The notes under the pieces: model-generated
The model's database searches: none
The model's input: only the letters and a program-made list of their open reading frames with translations
What the model was told of the DNA's origin: nothing
Made by a program: the position numbers and the translations under genes
In this document: positions 25,575 through 34,756 of the stretch, piece by piece
Layout: each line of letters begins with the position of its first letter
How positions within the stretch are numbered: position 1 is the stretch's first letter
NCBI GenBank assembly: GCA_945956915.1
Contig: CAMFJH010000003.1
Span: 1 to 64,000 of the forward strand
Direction: 5' to 3'
DNA: 64,000 nt
Origin: an uncultured Francisellaceae bacterium
GTDB taxonomy: Bacteria > Pseudomonadota > Gammaproteobacteria > UBA6186 > Azoamicaceae

Positions 25575-25603
25575 TTGTATTATCTTAAAAAAGCTTGTAT
25601 CAT
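25575..25603 (+). promoter_or_regulatory. Sigma-70 promoter of the rpsF operon
   Basis: TTGTAT (25575-25580) and TATCAT (25598-25603) with a 17-base spacer. About 80 bases of leader follow before rpsF, enough for an S6:S18-type regulatory leader, though I could not make out that motif with confidence. Confidence 0.55.
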
Positions 25604-25685
25604 GTTCTCTTTTGGTAGGTTTTACCTGCTCTCCTTGTCTTATTGGCTTAAGCTGAAAGACTAACTAAATCCGTGAGGAGTTAAC

Positions 25686-26117
25686 ATGCGGCACTATGAA
25701 ATAGTATTTATGGTACATCCGGACCAAAGTGAACAGGTTCCGGGAATGGTAGATCGCTATAAAGCGAATATTGAAGGTAAAGGCGGTGTCATCCATCGTT
25801 TGGAAGATTGGGGCCGAAGACAATTGGCTTATCCGATTAATAAACTCCACAAGGCCCATTATATTCTGATGAATATCGAATGTAATCAAGAAGCTTTGAA
25901 TGAATTAACCGATGGTTTTCGTTTTAATGATGCGGTTATTCGTCATCTTGTGCAAATAGAAGATGAGGCCATCACAGAACCCTCTGTTATCTTGAAAGAA
26001 AGAGATGAACGTAAAGATGGACGTCCTTATCGTGAACGTTCTGATCGTGATTTCGATTCTGATATAGAAGTGGAAGATGATTTTGCTGTAGAAGAAAAAG
26101 AGGAGTATCCATCATGA
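25686..26117 (+). CDS. rpsF: 30S ribosomal protein S6
   Basis: Small-subunit protein that pairs with S18. N terminus [20 protein letters not shown], then the [19 protein letters not shown] core typical of S6. An acidic, charged tail (about residues 105-143) extends beyond the globular domain, as in other gammaproteobacteria. GAGGAG precedes ATG 25686. It overlaps rpsR by 4 bases. Confidence 0.97.
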   Translation: MRHYEIVFMVHPDQSEQVPGMVDRYKANIEGKGGVIHRLEDWGRRQLAYPINKLHKAHYILMNIECNQEALNELTDGFRFNDAVIRHLVQIEDEAITEPSVILKERDERKDGRPYRERSDRDFDSDIEVEDDFAVEEKEEYPS

Positions 26118-26344
26118 TGGGACGTCAACAATTTCGTAGAAGAAAATATTGCCGCTTTACTGTTCAAAAAGTCAAGAAAATTGATTATAAAGATATTGGT
26201 ACCTTAAGAAATTATGTTACTGAAAGTGGTAAAATTGTACCTAGTCGTATTACCGGCACTAAAGCACGTTATCAAAGACAATTAACGAGCGCTATTAAAT
26301 TGGCACGCTTTTTGGCTTTAATGCCTTATTGCGATCAACATTAA
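26114..26344 (+). CDS. rpsR: 30S ribosomal protein S18
   Basis: 76-aa S18, partner of S6. Core motifs [10 protein letters not shown] and [20 protein letters not shown] are diagnostic. ATG 26114 overlaps the rpsF stop; the ATG at 26117 is equally possible. priB, found between rpsF and rpsR in enterobacteria, is absent. Confidence 0.97.
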   Translation: MMGRQQFRRRKYCRFTVQKVKKIDYKDIGTLRNYVTESGKIVPSRITGTKARYQRQLTSAIKLARFLALMPYCDQH

Positions 26345-26365
26345 TCTTAAAAGAGGTAATACGTC

Positions 26366-26818
26366 GTGGAAGTTATTTTATTGGAAAGAATTCCTCATGT
26401 TGGCGATTTAGGCGCCAAAGTGATTGTTAAACCTGGGTTTGCTAGAAATTATTTATTGCCCAAAGGTAAAGCCCAAGCTGCAACAAAAATCAACTTAGCA
26501 AACTTCGAGCTTCGTAGAGAAGCCCTCGAAAAAGCGGCTAAAGAACATTTGGCAAAAGACATGGCGCGTGCTCAAACCATGAGCGGTGTTGTAGTGACTA
26601 TTCCTGCTAACGTAGGACATGAAGGCCGTTTATTTGGTTCTGTGGGGACACATGAAATTGCTGCGGCCTTAACCGAAGCAGGACATGCCGTGACTCGACA
26701 AGAAGTTAAGTTACCTGCTGGCCCCATTCGCCAAGTAGGTGAGTATGAGATTGATCTACATTTACATGGCTCTGAAGTAATCGCCAAAGTAAAAGTTGTG
26801 ATTAAAGCCGAAGACTAA
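26366..26818 (+). CDS. rplI: 50S ribosomal protein L9
   Basis: 150-aa L9, with the N-terminal domain MEVILLERIPHVGDLG, VIVKPGFARNYLLPKGKA, the long connecting helix and the C-terminal RNA-binding domain (GRLFGSVGTHEIA). It starts at GTG 26366, preceded by AAGAGG. Confidence 0.97.
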   Translation: MEVILLERIPHVGDLGAKVIVKPGFARNYLLPKGKAQAATKINLANFELRREALEKAAKEHLAKDMARAQTMSGVVVTIPANVGHEGRLFGSVGTHEIAAALTEAGHAVTRQEVKLPAGPIRQVGEYEIDLHLHGSEVIAKVKVVIKAED

Positions 26819-26825
26819 AAAAAGC

Positions 26826-28229
26826 GTGAGTAATTTACCCACTCTTGCGAACCTCAAAGTACCGCCACACTCAATAGATGCAGAGCAGGCGGTACTGGGT
26901 GGTTTGATGTTAGATAATGCCGCTTGGGATCAGGTGGCCGATCGACTCACGGAAAGTGATTTTTATAGACCCGATCATCGTATTATCTTCAGGGTGATGG
27001 CGGATTTGGTCTTACATTGCAAGCCTTTGGATATTATTACCGTATCTGAAGCCCTACAATCATTCAGTGCTCAGCAATCCAATAACAGTGTGGGCTTGGC
27101 CTATGTAGGCGAATTAGCGAAAAATACACCTACCTCTGCCAATATTGGTGCCTATGCAGATATTGTAAGAGAACGATCTATTTTAAGACAATTGATTGAA
27201 GTAGGAGGGGAGATCAGCGAAGGCGGATTTCAACCCGGTGGCAGAATCGCTCAGGAATTATTAGATGATGCAGAGCGCAGAGTTTTTGCCATTGCAGAAC
27301 GAGGCGGTCGAAAAGGGGTAGGGCCTCAATTGATCGCTGAGATTTTTGCCAAAACAGTTGATAGAATTGATGCTTTATTTCATGCCAATTCGCCTTTCAC
27401 GGGTGCGGCTTCTGGATTTCACGATTTTGATAAAAAGACTTCGGGATTACAGCCTTCAGATTTAATCATTGTCGCCGGTAGACCCTCTATGGGAAAAACC
27501 ACTTTTGCGATGAACATTGCAGAGCATGTGGCCATGAGTGGGGATGCTGCAGTCTTGATTTTCAGTATGGAAATGTCTGCAGAATCTTTGGCGATGCGTA
27601 TGCTGGCTTCTCTGGGTAGAATTGAACAGCAACGCATTCGAAGTGGACAGTTAGATGATGATGATTGGCCACGCTTAACTTCGGCCATTAGCATGATGTC
27701 TTCCAAAAAATTGCTTATTGATGACAGTGGTGCTTTAAGCCCTTTTGAAGTGCGTGCAAGAGCCAGAAGAGTCGCACGCGAGCATGGCTTGGGTATGATT
27801 ATTATCGATTATCTTCAATTAATGCGTGTACCGGGCAATGCAGAACACAGAGCAGCTGAAATTTCAGAAATCTCACGATCGCTTAAAGCATTGGCCAAAG
27901 AATTAAATATACCCGTAGTGGTATTGTCTCAGCTAAATCGAAGCTTAGAACAACGCCTTGAAAAACGTCCGGTGATGTCGGATTTGCGAGAGTCAGGTGC
28001 TATTGAGCAAGATGCAGATTTGATTGTATTTATTTACCGAGATGAAGTGTATAACAAAGATTCTAATGATAAAGGCACGGCAGAAATTATTATTGCCAAA
28101 CAAAGAAATGGTCCTACGGGTACAACACGTTTAACCTTTTTGGGGCAGTATTCCCGTTTTGAAAATTACGCACATGATCAACGTATCATAGAAGGTGGGT
28201 ATGGCGCGAGCACTGAAGGCGCTTATTGA
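26826..28229 (+). CDS. dnaB: Replicative DNA helicase DnaB
   Basis: Hexameric replicative helicase, 467 aa. The N-terminal domain (PPHSIDAEQAVLGGLMLDN, about 11-110) is followed by a linker and a RecA-like ATPase domain with Walker A AGRPSMGKTTF (about 218-228) and Walker B LGMIIIDYLQLM, then the SEISRSLKALAKELNIPV motif. It starts with GTG 26826, seven bases after rplI, and overlaps alr by 29 bases. No intein is present. Confidence 0.97.
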   Translation: MSNLPTLANLKVPPHSIDAEQAVLGGLMLDNAAWDQVADRLTESDFYRPDHRIIFRVMADLVLHCKPLDIITVSEALQSFSAQQSNNSVGLAYVGELAKNTPTSANIGAYADIVRERSILRQLIEVGGEISEGGFQPGGRIAQELLDDAERRVFAIAERGGRKGVGPQLIAEIFAKTVDRIDALFHANSPFTGAASGFHDFDKKTSGLQPSDLIIVAGRPSMGKTTFAMNIAEHVAMSGDAAVLIFSMEMSAESLAMRMLASLGRIEQQRIRSGQLDDDDWPRLTSAISMMSSKKLLIDDSGALSPFEVRARARRVAREHGLGMIIIDYLQLMRVPGNAEHRAAEISEISRSLKALAKELNIPVVVLSQLNRSLEQRLEKRPVMSDLRESGAIEQDADLIVFIYRDEVYNKDSNDKGTAEIIIAKQRNGPTGTTRLTFLGQYSRFENYAHDQRIIEGGYGASTEGAY

Positions 28230-29301
28230 TGGAGCTGCTTTAGAGCACAATCTAAATTGTGCTAAAGCACATGCACCCCATTGTTTGGTAATGGCAATGG
28301 TGAAAGCCAATGGATATGGGCATGGCATTGTGAATGTAGCCAAAGCTTTGCATGCAGCCGATGCTTTTGGAGTAGCTTGTATTGAAGAAGCCGTGCAATT
28401 AGTAGAAGCTGGCATTCAAAAATCCGTTGTTTTGATGGAAGGCTTTTTTGAACATACGGAGTTACCAGAGATATCGGCTATGAATGTACAAGTGGTGATT
28501 CATCACGAGGATCATGTACACGCATTGCGTCTTTTCACTAAACCCGTTACGGTATGGATTAAAATCAATACCGGGATGCACCGTTTAGGCTTTCCTGGAC
28601 ATGCCTTAGCCTCTGTATTAGAAATGTTGTATACCTTGCCGCATATTAAAATTGCAGGTATTTTAACGCATTTTGCCAGGGCCGATGAATTAGATTGTCC
28701 TGAAACCAGTTTGCAAACTGAGCGTTTTATACAAGCTTTAATACCCATACAGCAGGCAATGGGCTTAAGCTTGGCAAATTCTGCGGGTATATTGGGCTGG
28801 CCAAATTGCTCTAATTTGAAACATTTAAATCCCTTGTATACACCCTGGGTGCGCCCAGGGCTTATGTTATACGGGGCATCTCCTTTTGTAGGACGTATCG
28901 GTTTAGAAGATGGGCTTAAACCGGCGATGACCCTAGTCTCTCAGTTAATTGCTATTCAAAAAGTCAATAAAGGAGGGGCTGTGGGTTATGGGGGATTGTT
29001 TATTGCCAAACACGATATGGAGATTGGTGTTATTGCAGTAGGATATGGAGATGGTTACCCACGCATGATGCCTACTGGCACGCCGATATTGGTTAAAGGC
29101 CTGCGAGTTCCCTTGGTCGGCCGACTCTCGATGGATATGCTTACAGTAGATTTAAGTTTGGTACCTCATGCAAAGGTAGGGGATGAGGTCCAATTATGGG
29201 GCCCTAATTTGCCGGTAGAGGAAATTGCGAAATCAGCGGGTACCACCGCCTACGAGCTTTTGACGGGTCTTTCTACTCGAGTGCCTGTAAAAATGATATA
29301 A
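28201..29301 (+). CDS. alr: Alanine racemase, biosynthetic
   Basis: PLP enzyme that makes D-alanine for peptidoglycan. The PLP lysine lies in MVKANGYGHG (K35); the C-terminal domain has the catalytic-tyrosine region GGAVGYGGLF and the GRLSMDMLTVDLS segment. I chose ATG 28201 (GAAGG five bases upstream) over GTG 28195; either way the start lies inside the dnaB 3' end. 366 aa is normal. The dnaB-alr order is conserved in gammaproteobacteria. Confidence 0.95.
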   Translation: MARALKALIDGAALEHNLNCAKAHAPHCLVMAMVKANGYGHGIVNVAKALHAADAFGVACIEEAVQLVEAGIQKSVVLMEGFFEHTELPEISAMNVQVVIHHEDHVHALRLFTKPVTVWIKINTGMHRLGFPGHALASVLEMLYTLPHIKIAGILTHFARADELDCPETSLQTERFIQALIPIQQAMGLSLANSAGILGWPNCSNLKHLNPLYTPWVRPGLMLYGASPFVGRIGLEDGLKPAMTLVSQLIAIQKVNKGGAVGYGGLFIAKHDMEIGVIAVGYGDGYPRMMPTGTPILVKGLRVPLVGRLSMDMLTVDLSLVPHAKVGDEVQLWGPNLPVEEIAKSAGTTAYELLTGLSTRVPVKMI

Positions 29302-29315
29302 AAAAGAGGATATTT

Positions 29316-29343
29316 CTTGAATTTTGCGAGATCACCCGCATAT
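29316..29343 (+). promoter_or_regulatory. Sigma-32 heat-shock promoter of groES-groEL
   Basis: CTTGAA (29316-29321), a 13-base spacer and CCCGCATAT (29335-29343) match the RpoH consensus CTTGAA-N13-15-CCCCATNT with one change. It lies 45 bases before groES. No CIRCE inverted repeat was seen. Confidence 0.8.
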
Positions 29344-29387
29344 AGAAGCTAAGTGTTTTTAAATTTTGGTAATTAGGAGGAAAGTTT

Positions 29388-29681
29388 ATGAGTGAAATGA
29401 ATATAAGACCCTTGCATGATCGGGTAATTGTTAAGCGAATAGAAGAGCGAACCACCGCAGCTGGGATTGTGATCCCTGATACGGTTGGCGAAAAACCAGT
29501 GCGGGCAAAAGTAGTGGCTGCGGGTCCTGGTAAATTCGAGAATGGGGTTTTGCGTAAACTGGATGTTAAAGTAGGCGATATCGTGCTATTTGGTAAATAT
29601 TCGGGTACAGAAGTCAAAGTTGATGGTCAAGATTTATTGGTCATGCGCGAAGAAGACATTATGGGCGTGATAGAAGCCTAA
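29388..29681 (+). CDS. groES: Co-chaperonin GroES
   Basis: 97-aa lid of the GroEL chamber. N terminus [18 protein letters not shown], mobile loop [15 protein letters not shown] and the [19 protein letters not shown] segment are diagnostic. AGGAGG precedes ATG 29388. First gene of the heat-shock operon. Confidence 0.97.
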   Translation: MSEMNIRPLHDRVIVKRIEERTTAAGIVIPDTVGEKPVRAKVVAAGPGKFENGVLRKLDVKVGDIVLFGKYSGTEVKVDGQDLLVMREEDIMGVIEA

Positions 29682-29711
29682 TCATTAAATTGTTAAGTGA
29701 GGAAACATATT

Positions 29712-31367
29712 ATGGCAAATTTATTACATTATTCTGGGGAAGCTCGAGCACATCTTGTGGCTGGGGTGAATATTTTAGCGGATGCTGTGGCAGTTACTTT
29801 AGGGCCTAAAGGTCGTAATGTGATCATCAAAAAACCTTTTGGTGCACCTGTCATTACTAAAGATGGTGTTACGGTTGCAAAATCCATAGAGTTAGAAGAA
29901 CAAGTAGCCAATATGGGTGCACAAATGGTTAAAGAAGTGGCTTCTAAAGCTTCTGATTTAGCCGGTGATGGTACTACGACTGCTACTGTGTTGGCCAGAG
30001 CTATTTTAATAGAAGGTCACAAAGCCGTTGCTGCAGGTATGAATCCGATGGATTTAAAACGGGGTATGGATAAAGCGGTTGCTACTATTGTTGCAGAACT
30101 TAAGAAAATGTCAGTCCCTTGTAAAGACAGAAATGCAATTGCACAAGTGGGTACCATTTCTGCTAATTCAGACGAATCTGTAGGCGAACGTATTGCAGAA
30201 GCCATGTCCAAAGTCGGAAAAGAAGGTGTCATTACGGTTGAAGATGGCAATAGCTTAGAAGATGAATTAGATGTTGTAGAAGGTATGCAGTTTGATCGTG
30301 GTTATGTATCACCTTACTTTGTCAATAATCAGCAAAACATGAGCTGTGAATTGGACAATCCTTATATTTTGTTAGTGGATAAGAAAATTTCCAATATTCG
30401 TGAATTGTTACCTACTTTGGAGGCTTGTGCTAAATCAGGTCGTCCCTTGTTTATTGTTGCTGAAGATGTTGAGGGAGAAGCCCTAGCGACTTTAGTGGTG
30501 AATAACATTCGAGGTATTGTTAAAGTTTGTGCGGTTAAAGCGCCTGGCTTTGGTGATCGTCGTAAAGCGATGTTGCAAGATATTGGTATTTTAACTAATG
30601 CTAAAGTCATTTCTGAAGAAATTGGTTTAAGCTTAGAAAGCACCAAATTAGAAGATTTGGGCACTGCAAAACGTGTCCTAGTAACCAAAGAAAATACCAC
30701 TATTATCGATGGCAGTGGAAAATCCACAGAAATTGAAGCGCGTATTAAGCAATTGCGTGCACAAGTGGAAGACACTTCTTCTGATTACGATCGTGAAAAA
30801 TTACAAGAACGCATTGCTAAATTATCCGGTGGTGTTGCCGTGATTAAAGTAGGTGCAGGTTCTGAAGTTGAAATGAAAGAGAAAAAAGCACGCGTTGAAG
30901 ATGCCTTGCATGCTACACGCGCAGCGGTTGAAGAAGGGATTGTTGCCGGTGGTGGTGTTGCACTCATTCGCACCATAGCAAGCATTAAGAAGCTTAAAGG
31001 CGAAAATGAAGATCAAAATCATGGTATTGCGATCATTCTTCGTGCACTTGAAGCGCCTTTACGTCAAATCGTATCCAATGCGGGTGCAGAACCTGCTGTT
31101 GTGGTTGAACGCGTAAAGAATGAATCTGCTAACTTTGGTTATAATGCTGCAACGGGTGAATACGGTGATATGGTGAAAATGGGTATCTTGGATCCTACCA
31201 AAGTAACTCGTACGGCACTTCAACAAGCAGCTTCTATTGCAGGTTTGTTAATCACCACGGAATGTACCATTACCGATGCACCAAAAGCCGAGAAAGAAAG
31301 CGGCGGCATGGGTGCTGGTGGAATGGGCGGCATGGGCGGAATGGGTGGCATGGGCGATATGATGTAA
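29712..31367 (+). CDS. groEL: Chaperonin GroEL
   Basis: 551-aa chaperonin with [17 protein letters not shown], the nucleotide-binding [11 protein letters not shown] motif, and a C-terminal glycine/methionine-rich (GGM)n tail. ATG 29712, preceded by GAGGAA, is chosen over the in-frame upstream start at 29697. The N terminus ([20 protein letters not shown]) departs from the usual MAAKDVKFGNDAR, and the usual DAVKVTLGPKG reads [11 protein letters not shown]; otherwise the protein is standard. Confidence 0.97.
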   Translation: MANLLHYSGEARAHLVAGVNILADAVAVTLGPKGRNVIIKKPFGAPVITKDGVTVAKSIELEEQVANMGAQMVKEVASKASDLAGDGTTTATVLARAILIEGHKAVAAGMNPMDLKRGMDKAVATIVAELKKMSVPCKDRNAIAQVGTISANSDESVGERIAEAMSKVGKEGVITVEDGNSLEDELDVVEGMQFDRGYVSPYFVNNQQNMSCELDNPYILLVDKKISNIRELLPTLEACAKSGRPLFIVAEDVEGEALATLVVNNIRGIVKVCAVKAPGFGDRRKAMLQDIGILTNAKVISEEIGLSLESTKLEDLGTAKRVLVTKENTTIIDGSGKSTEIEARIKQLRAQVEDTSSDYDREKLQERIAKLSGGVAVIKVGAGSEVEMKEKKARVEDALHATRAAVEEGIVAGGGVALIRTIASIKKLKGENEDQNHGIAIILRALEAPLRQIVSNAGAEPAVVVERVKNESANFGYNAATGEYGDMVKMGILDPTKVTRTALQQAASIAGLLITTECTITDAPKAEKESGGMGAGGMGGMGGMGGMGDMM

Positions 31368-31396
31368 TTTGCCTTTGACATAGATTCTAGCTTATA

Positions 31397-31446
31397 AAAA
31401 ATCCCCGGAGGACATTGGTGAAAACCAAAAGATCCCGGGGATTTTT
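31397..31446 (+). terminator. groEL terminator
   Basis: A 12-bp perfect stem (31397-31408 with 31435-31446) ending in ATTTTT encloses an inner TTGGT-GAAA-ACCAA hairpin. It lies 30 bases after the groEL stop. Confidence 0.85.
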
Positions 31447-31460
31447 AACATTTGGAAACC

Positions 31461-31487
31461 ATCATCCCCACGAAAGTGGTGATCCAG
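31461..31487. repeat. REP-like palindromic unit
   Basis: An imperfect 8-bp stem (31464-31471 with 31476-31483) around a GAAA loop, followed by CCAG. The ATCCCCACGAAAGTGG...GATCCAG pattern resembles dispersed palindromic repeats in many proteobacterial genomes. Copy number cannot be judged here. Confidence 0.5.
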
Positions 31488-31497
31488 CCTTATCCTA

Positions 31498-31596
31498 CTA
31501 TTTTTTAAAAACTAAATCTTTAGGCTTAGGGAGAAAATCATCAATAATTTTGACTTTCCCTAAAGTTTTGTTAGTGTATTGAACTGCTTTTTTCAT
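31498..31596 (-). pseudogene. Probable truncated CopG/BrnA-type antitoxin (32 aa)
   Basis: A 32-codon frame, MKKAVQYTNKTLG followed by KVKIIDDFLPKPKDLVFKK, begins in a 4-base ATGA overlap with the end of the upstream ATPase gene. The sequence matches my recollection of the N-terminal arm of CopG-family antitoxins (KYTxEPLGxxxVxDFLPSPExLVFKE). The ribbon-helix-helix that should follow is missing: the frame ends at TAG and then runs into the REP-like palindrome. The family call is from recall and would need a profile search. Confidence 0.45.
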
Positions 31597-33320
31597 AGAT
31601 TATGTGTTTTTTCTACTGTCCATTGGCAAATACATTGTTTGCCATAAAATACCAGACAAACCTTTAAGATTTCCTGAACATTTGTTGTTGTTTGGAGTGT
31701 GGCATCATACTTTTGAGTATTAATTTGTTTAAGCCCTAGCCAAGCGATTTTTTCATATTCATCTGGATTTTTACCAGGGGCTTCTTTTTTAAACTCTAGA
31801 ATAATACCCAGCGAGTTTTGTTTGTTTCTAGGGATAATAAGCATATCAGGACGGCCGAGGCCTATTTCTTTATTGGAATGAATTTCGTGAGTTTTCCACA
31901 AGGATGCTGTTAAGCCTAATAAAAATGTATGATAATTAGATTCAGTTGTAAAATCAAAGGTACTGGCTACATTTAATAAATAGCTATTTAGCTCAAGAAT
32001 AAACTGATCAATTCTACCGGCTGTTAAGCTTTTTAAAAAAGAATCGTATTGATCTGGATGAGGAAGTGTTTCCATAAAAGCTTGGAAAATACTCATATAG
32101 CAGCATGCCACTTCGTAATTGGGAATTTGTAATACATAAGTATTGCGTGCAGTAAAAAACTCAGGAGATTCAATTATCTTAAGATAACCCAGCGCCCATA
32201 ATAAACTCCAGAGTGCTTCAGGATTTTCTTTAACTTGATCGAAAGAACAATACTCATCGATGACAGCTTCAATAGACTCGCCTAATAATAATGCATTTAG
32301 TTTTTCTTTGGTATGTATGTTGGCATTTAAAAAAACACTTTTTAAGATATCAGGATCACCTGTTTGGATCCAATAAGGTTTGAGTGTTCCATGCTCATCG
32401 ATACAATTTAAAATAGACCAGGGATTATAAATCTTTTCTAAGGTGCCTGAGCAATAGCCATTATACCAGCGTGCTACTTCTTGCATATCTGTTTTTACGC
32501 GACTTTCTTCAAATAAAGTGTGTACTTCATTTTCTGAAAAACCAAAATGTTGGCTATATTGATTGTTGGTTAAAGAATAGAGCTTTAAATTATTAATGTC
32601 TGATAACATTTTATTTTTAGATAATCGAAGAATACCAGTCATCATGCCTTTTTCAAGCGCATCATTACCCTTTAGTGCTGTACCAAATAAACTTTTAAAG
32701 AAATCGACGATTTTATTAAAATCTGGTTTGTTATATGTTGCATTGAGTGGGGTATCATATTCATCAATAAGAATAATAACTTTTTCTTTAAAATGTTTAT
32801 GTAATAACACACTTAAAGTTTGCAAAGATTCACTCATGCTAATAGGGGTGGCTGTTTTATTATATAATTGTTTAAGAACATCTTGATCACTTTCCGAAAG
32901 ATAATTGCTATCTATTAATTCCGGATATTGATTACAGATATTTTGAATAAGGCCACGTGTTTTTTCGAGGAAATCATCAAAAGTATTTTGTTTTACATCT
33001 TTAAAGCTAATAAATATAACTGGGTTTTTGCCTTGATATTTTAAATAGCCACCATTATTTTCTTGCGCTATTTTCAAGTCATCGAACATGCCAAGTGTTT
33101 TTTTTTCGTTGACAATTGGGGAAAAAAAATGTTGTATCATAGACATATTTAATGTCTTGCCCCAACGACGGGGACGGATAATTAAAGAGACTTTTGTGCC
33201 AGTATCTAAAAATTCCTTAATTAGTAATGTTTTATCAACAAACAAGTAGTTTGATTCTTTGCTTGTGAGTTCCCTAAAATTATCTACGCCTATAGGGAGT
33301 TTTTTGTGAGTAAAAGACAT
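31593..33320 (-). CDS. AAA-ATPase-like / PD-(D/E)XK nuclease (DUF1703-type) protein
   Basis: 575 aa. The N-terminal AAA-ATPase-like domain starts with LPIGVDNFRELTSKESNYLF-type signature residues, Walker A-like RPRRWGKTLNMSMI (about 48-61), and Walker B VIILIDEYDTPLN. The C terminus has a PD-(D/E)XK nuclease core (GRPDMLIIPR...ILEFKKEA, about 510-535). The family is abundant in host-associated bacteria and in Bacteroidetes; its role is unknown, and mobility or defence functions are guessed. The 4-base overlap with the antitoxin remnant is of note. Confidence 0.85.
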   Translation of the reverse strand: MSFTHKKLPIGVDNFRELTSKESNYLFVDKTLLIKEFLDTGTKVSLIIRPRRWGKTLNMSMIQHFFSPIVNEKKTLGMFDDLKIAQENNGGYLKYQGKNPVIFISFKDVKQNTFDDFLEKTRGLIQNICNQYPELIDSNYLSESDQDVLKQLYNKTATPISMSESLQTLSVLLHKHFKEKVIILIDEYDTPLNATYNKPDFNKIVDFFKSLFGTALKGNDALEKGMMTGILRLSKNKMLSDINNLKLYSLTNNQYSQHFGFSENEVHTLFEESRVKTDMQEVARWYNGYCSGTLEKIYNPWSILNCIDEHGTLKPYWIQTGDPDILKSVFLNANIHTKEKLNALLLGESIEAVIDEYCSFDQVKENPEALWSLLWALGYLKIIESPEFFTARNTYVLQIPNYEVACCYMSIFQAFMETLPHPDQYDSFLKSLTAGRIDQFILELNSYLLNVASTFDFTTESNYHTFLLGLTASLWKTHEIHSNKEIGLGRPDMLIIPRNKQNSLGIILEFKKEAPGKNPDEYEKIAWLGLKQINTQKYDATLQTTTNVQEILKVCLVFYGKQCICQWTVEKTHNL

Positions 33321-33440
33321 GGCATATCCTATCTAACACCTAATCCTTTGATTATAACTGATAATGCTTGATTAATACAAAGAAAAGATTAGTTGAGGTC
33401 TCTCGTGCATGTGCATGAGAGTATCGTGACTGGTCAACTC

Positions 33441-34643
33441 TTAAGTCGCTTCTTCTCTAACTAATTCTTTATTTTTCATGACAAAAAACAGCGTAATTAC
33501 AGCTATTAAAAAGCTAGCTGTGATAATAAGCCCTATATTTTGGAAGGAGTGTTGGTAAAAGTACCCAGCCACTTGTAAGGCCAAGGCAGTTACGACAAGC
33601 CTGCTGGCCTGTAAAAGAGCCGATACACGACCTTTTGCAGATGGGATAAGATTTAAGCAAATAGGGTACAGTATTGTCGCAGGTAAAGCAATAATAATGC
33701 TAAAAGGTATTAACGAAAAAGTAATTAAAGCTGGATTTGCACTGTTTATCAAAGTAACCCAAGCCAAAATAACCAAACTTAAGATGCAGAAAGGATAAGA
33801 GAGGTGCAGTATTTTTTTCTGGTCGTAACGGTGAATGATTAAGCCTGAAACAATACTAGCACCTGCAAAAACCAAAGCCATAGAACCTTGATAAAAACCA
33901 AAATGTTTTAAACTAACCCCTAAATCTTCCATATATAGAAGAGGAGACATACCCACAAAAACCCAATAGGTTACGCCAATGCAAATAATATGAAGCATTA
34001 ACAACATAAGCGGTTTGGATTGGAAAAGCGGTAGGTAACTTTTTAAAGAAAGTCCTTCATGCCCATGTATAGCAAGTTTAGGCTGTCTGGGAATAAACCA
34101 AACAGTCATTAATAAGACAATAACCCCAAAGCATAAGAGTGCAATAAAATTACCTTTCCAATGAAAATACAAGGAAATATAGCTGCCCACAATAGGCGCT
34201 GTAGCAATCGAAGCATTGACAATGCCATTTAACATAGCCATTAAAAATTGCTGTTGTTTAAGTGGATAGGCATCCGCAATAATTAAAAAGCATAAGGTTG
34301 AAGGGGCTGCAACGCCAACACCTTGTAAAAAGCGGCCTATCAAGAGAAGAGGGTATGATGGAATGGTTAAGCACAGCAGAGTGCCTGCTATAAAAATTCC
34401 TAAGCCAATGAGTATAATAGGCTTGCGACCATAGCGATCAGCTAGCACCCCTACAAAGAACAAACTTAGGCAAAAGCCCACTAAATTGATAGATAATAAT
34501 GCTTCTACCCAGAAAGGCGATAAATCAAATACCGTTTGAAGTTCGGGGAAACTGGGCACAAAAAGATCCATTTCTGCCCCACCCAAGATATCCATGAGTA
34601 TGATAGTTGTTAGAAATAAAGTTTTGGATAGCAGTTGCTTCAT
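33441..34643 (-). CDS. MFS transporter (Bcr/CflA-like)
   Basis: 400-aa inner-membrane transporter with 12 predicted membrane helices. MFS loop motif GVLADRYGRKPIIL lies between helices 2 and 3, and GRFLQGVGVAAPS follows. I chose ATG 34643 (MKQLLSKTLFL) because the extended frame to 34766 would overlap rsmI and add a non-typical leader. It is clearly paralogous to the MFS gene at 56098-57261 (shared MDLFVPSFPELQ-, GRFLQGxGxAAPS and SLGVSLKHFGYYQG-like blocks). Substrate unknown; Bcr/CflA members export drugs. Confidence 0.85.
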   Translation of the reverse strand: MKQLLSKTLFLTTIILMDILGGAEMDLFVPSFPELQTVFDLSPFWVEALLSINLVGFCLSLFFVGVLADRYGRKPIILIGLGIFIAGTLLCLTIPSYPLLLIGRFLQGVGVAAPSTLCFLIIADAYPLKQQQFLMAMLNGIVNASIATAPIVGSYISLYFHWKGNFIALLCFGVIVLLMTVWFIPRQPKLAIHGHEGLSLKSYLPLFQSKPLMLLMLHIICIGVTYWVFVGMSPLLYMEDLGVSLKHFGFYQGSMALVFAGASIVSGLIIHRYDQKKILHLSYPFCILSLVILAWVTLINSANPALITFSLIPFSIIIALPATILYPICLNLIPSAKGRVSALLQASRLVVTALALQVAGYFYQHSFQNIGLIITASFLIAVITLFFVMKNKELVREEAT

Positions 34644-34756
34644 AATTAATAAATGAACGCTAGGTAATGAAAAAAGTGTTACTAGTCTAACACTAAATAC
34701 ACTGGATAGCAATAGCTTTTTTTTGAGTGTACACTGTATATTTATGATCAAATGAA

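Noticed and set aside
25604..25685. S6:S18 regulatory leader upstream of rpsF
   Set aside because: A short GGTA/TACC hairpin exists, but I could not recognise the conserved CCG-bulge motif by eye.
30362..30775. 137-residue minus-strand frame inside groEL
   Set aside because: Shadow of a highly conserved gene in the opposite frame.
33390..33425. Hairpin CTCTCGTGCA / TGCATGAGAG as a terminator of the MFS gene
   Set aside because: The stem is real, but no T-run follows on either strand, so its role is unclear.
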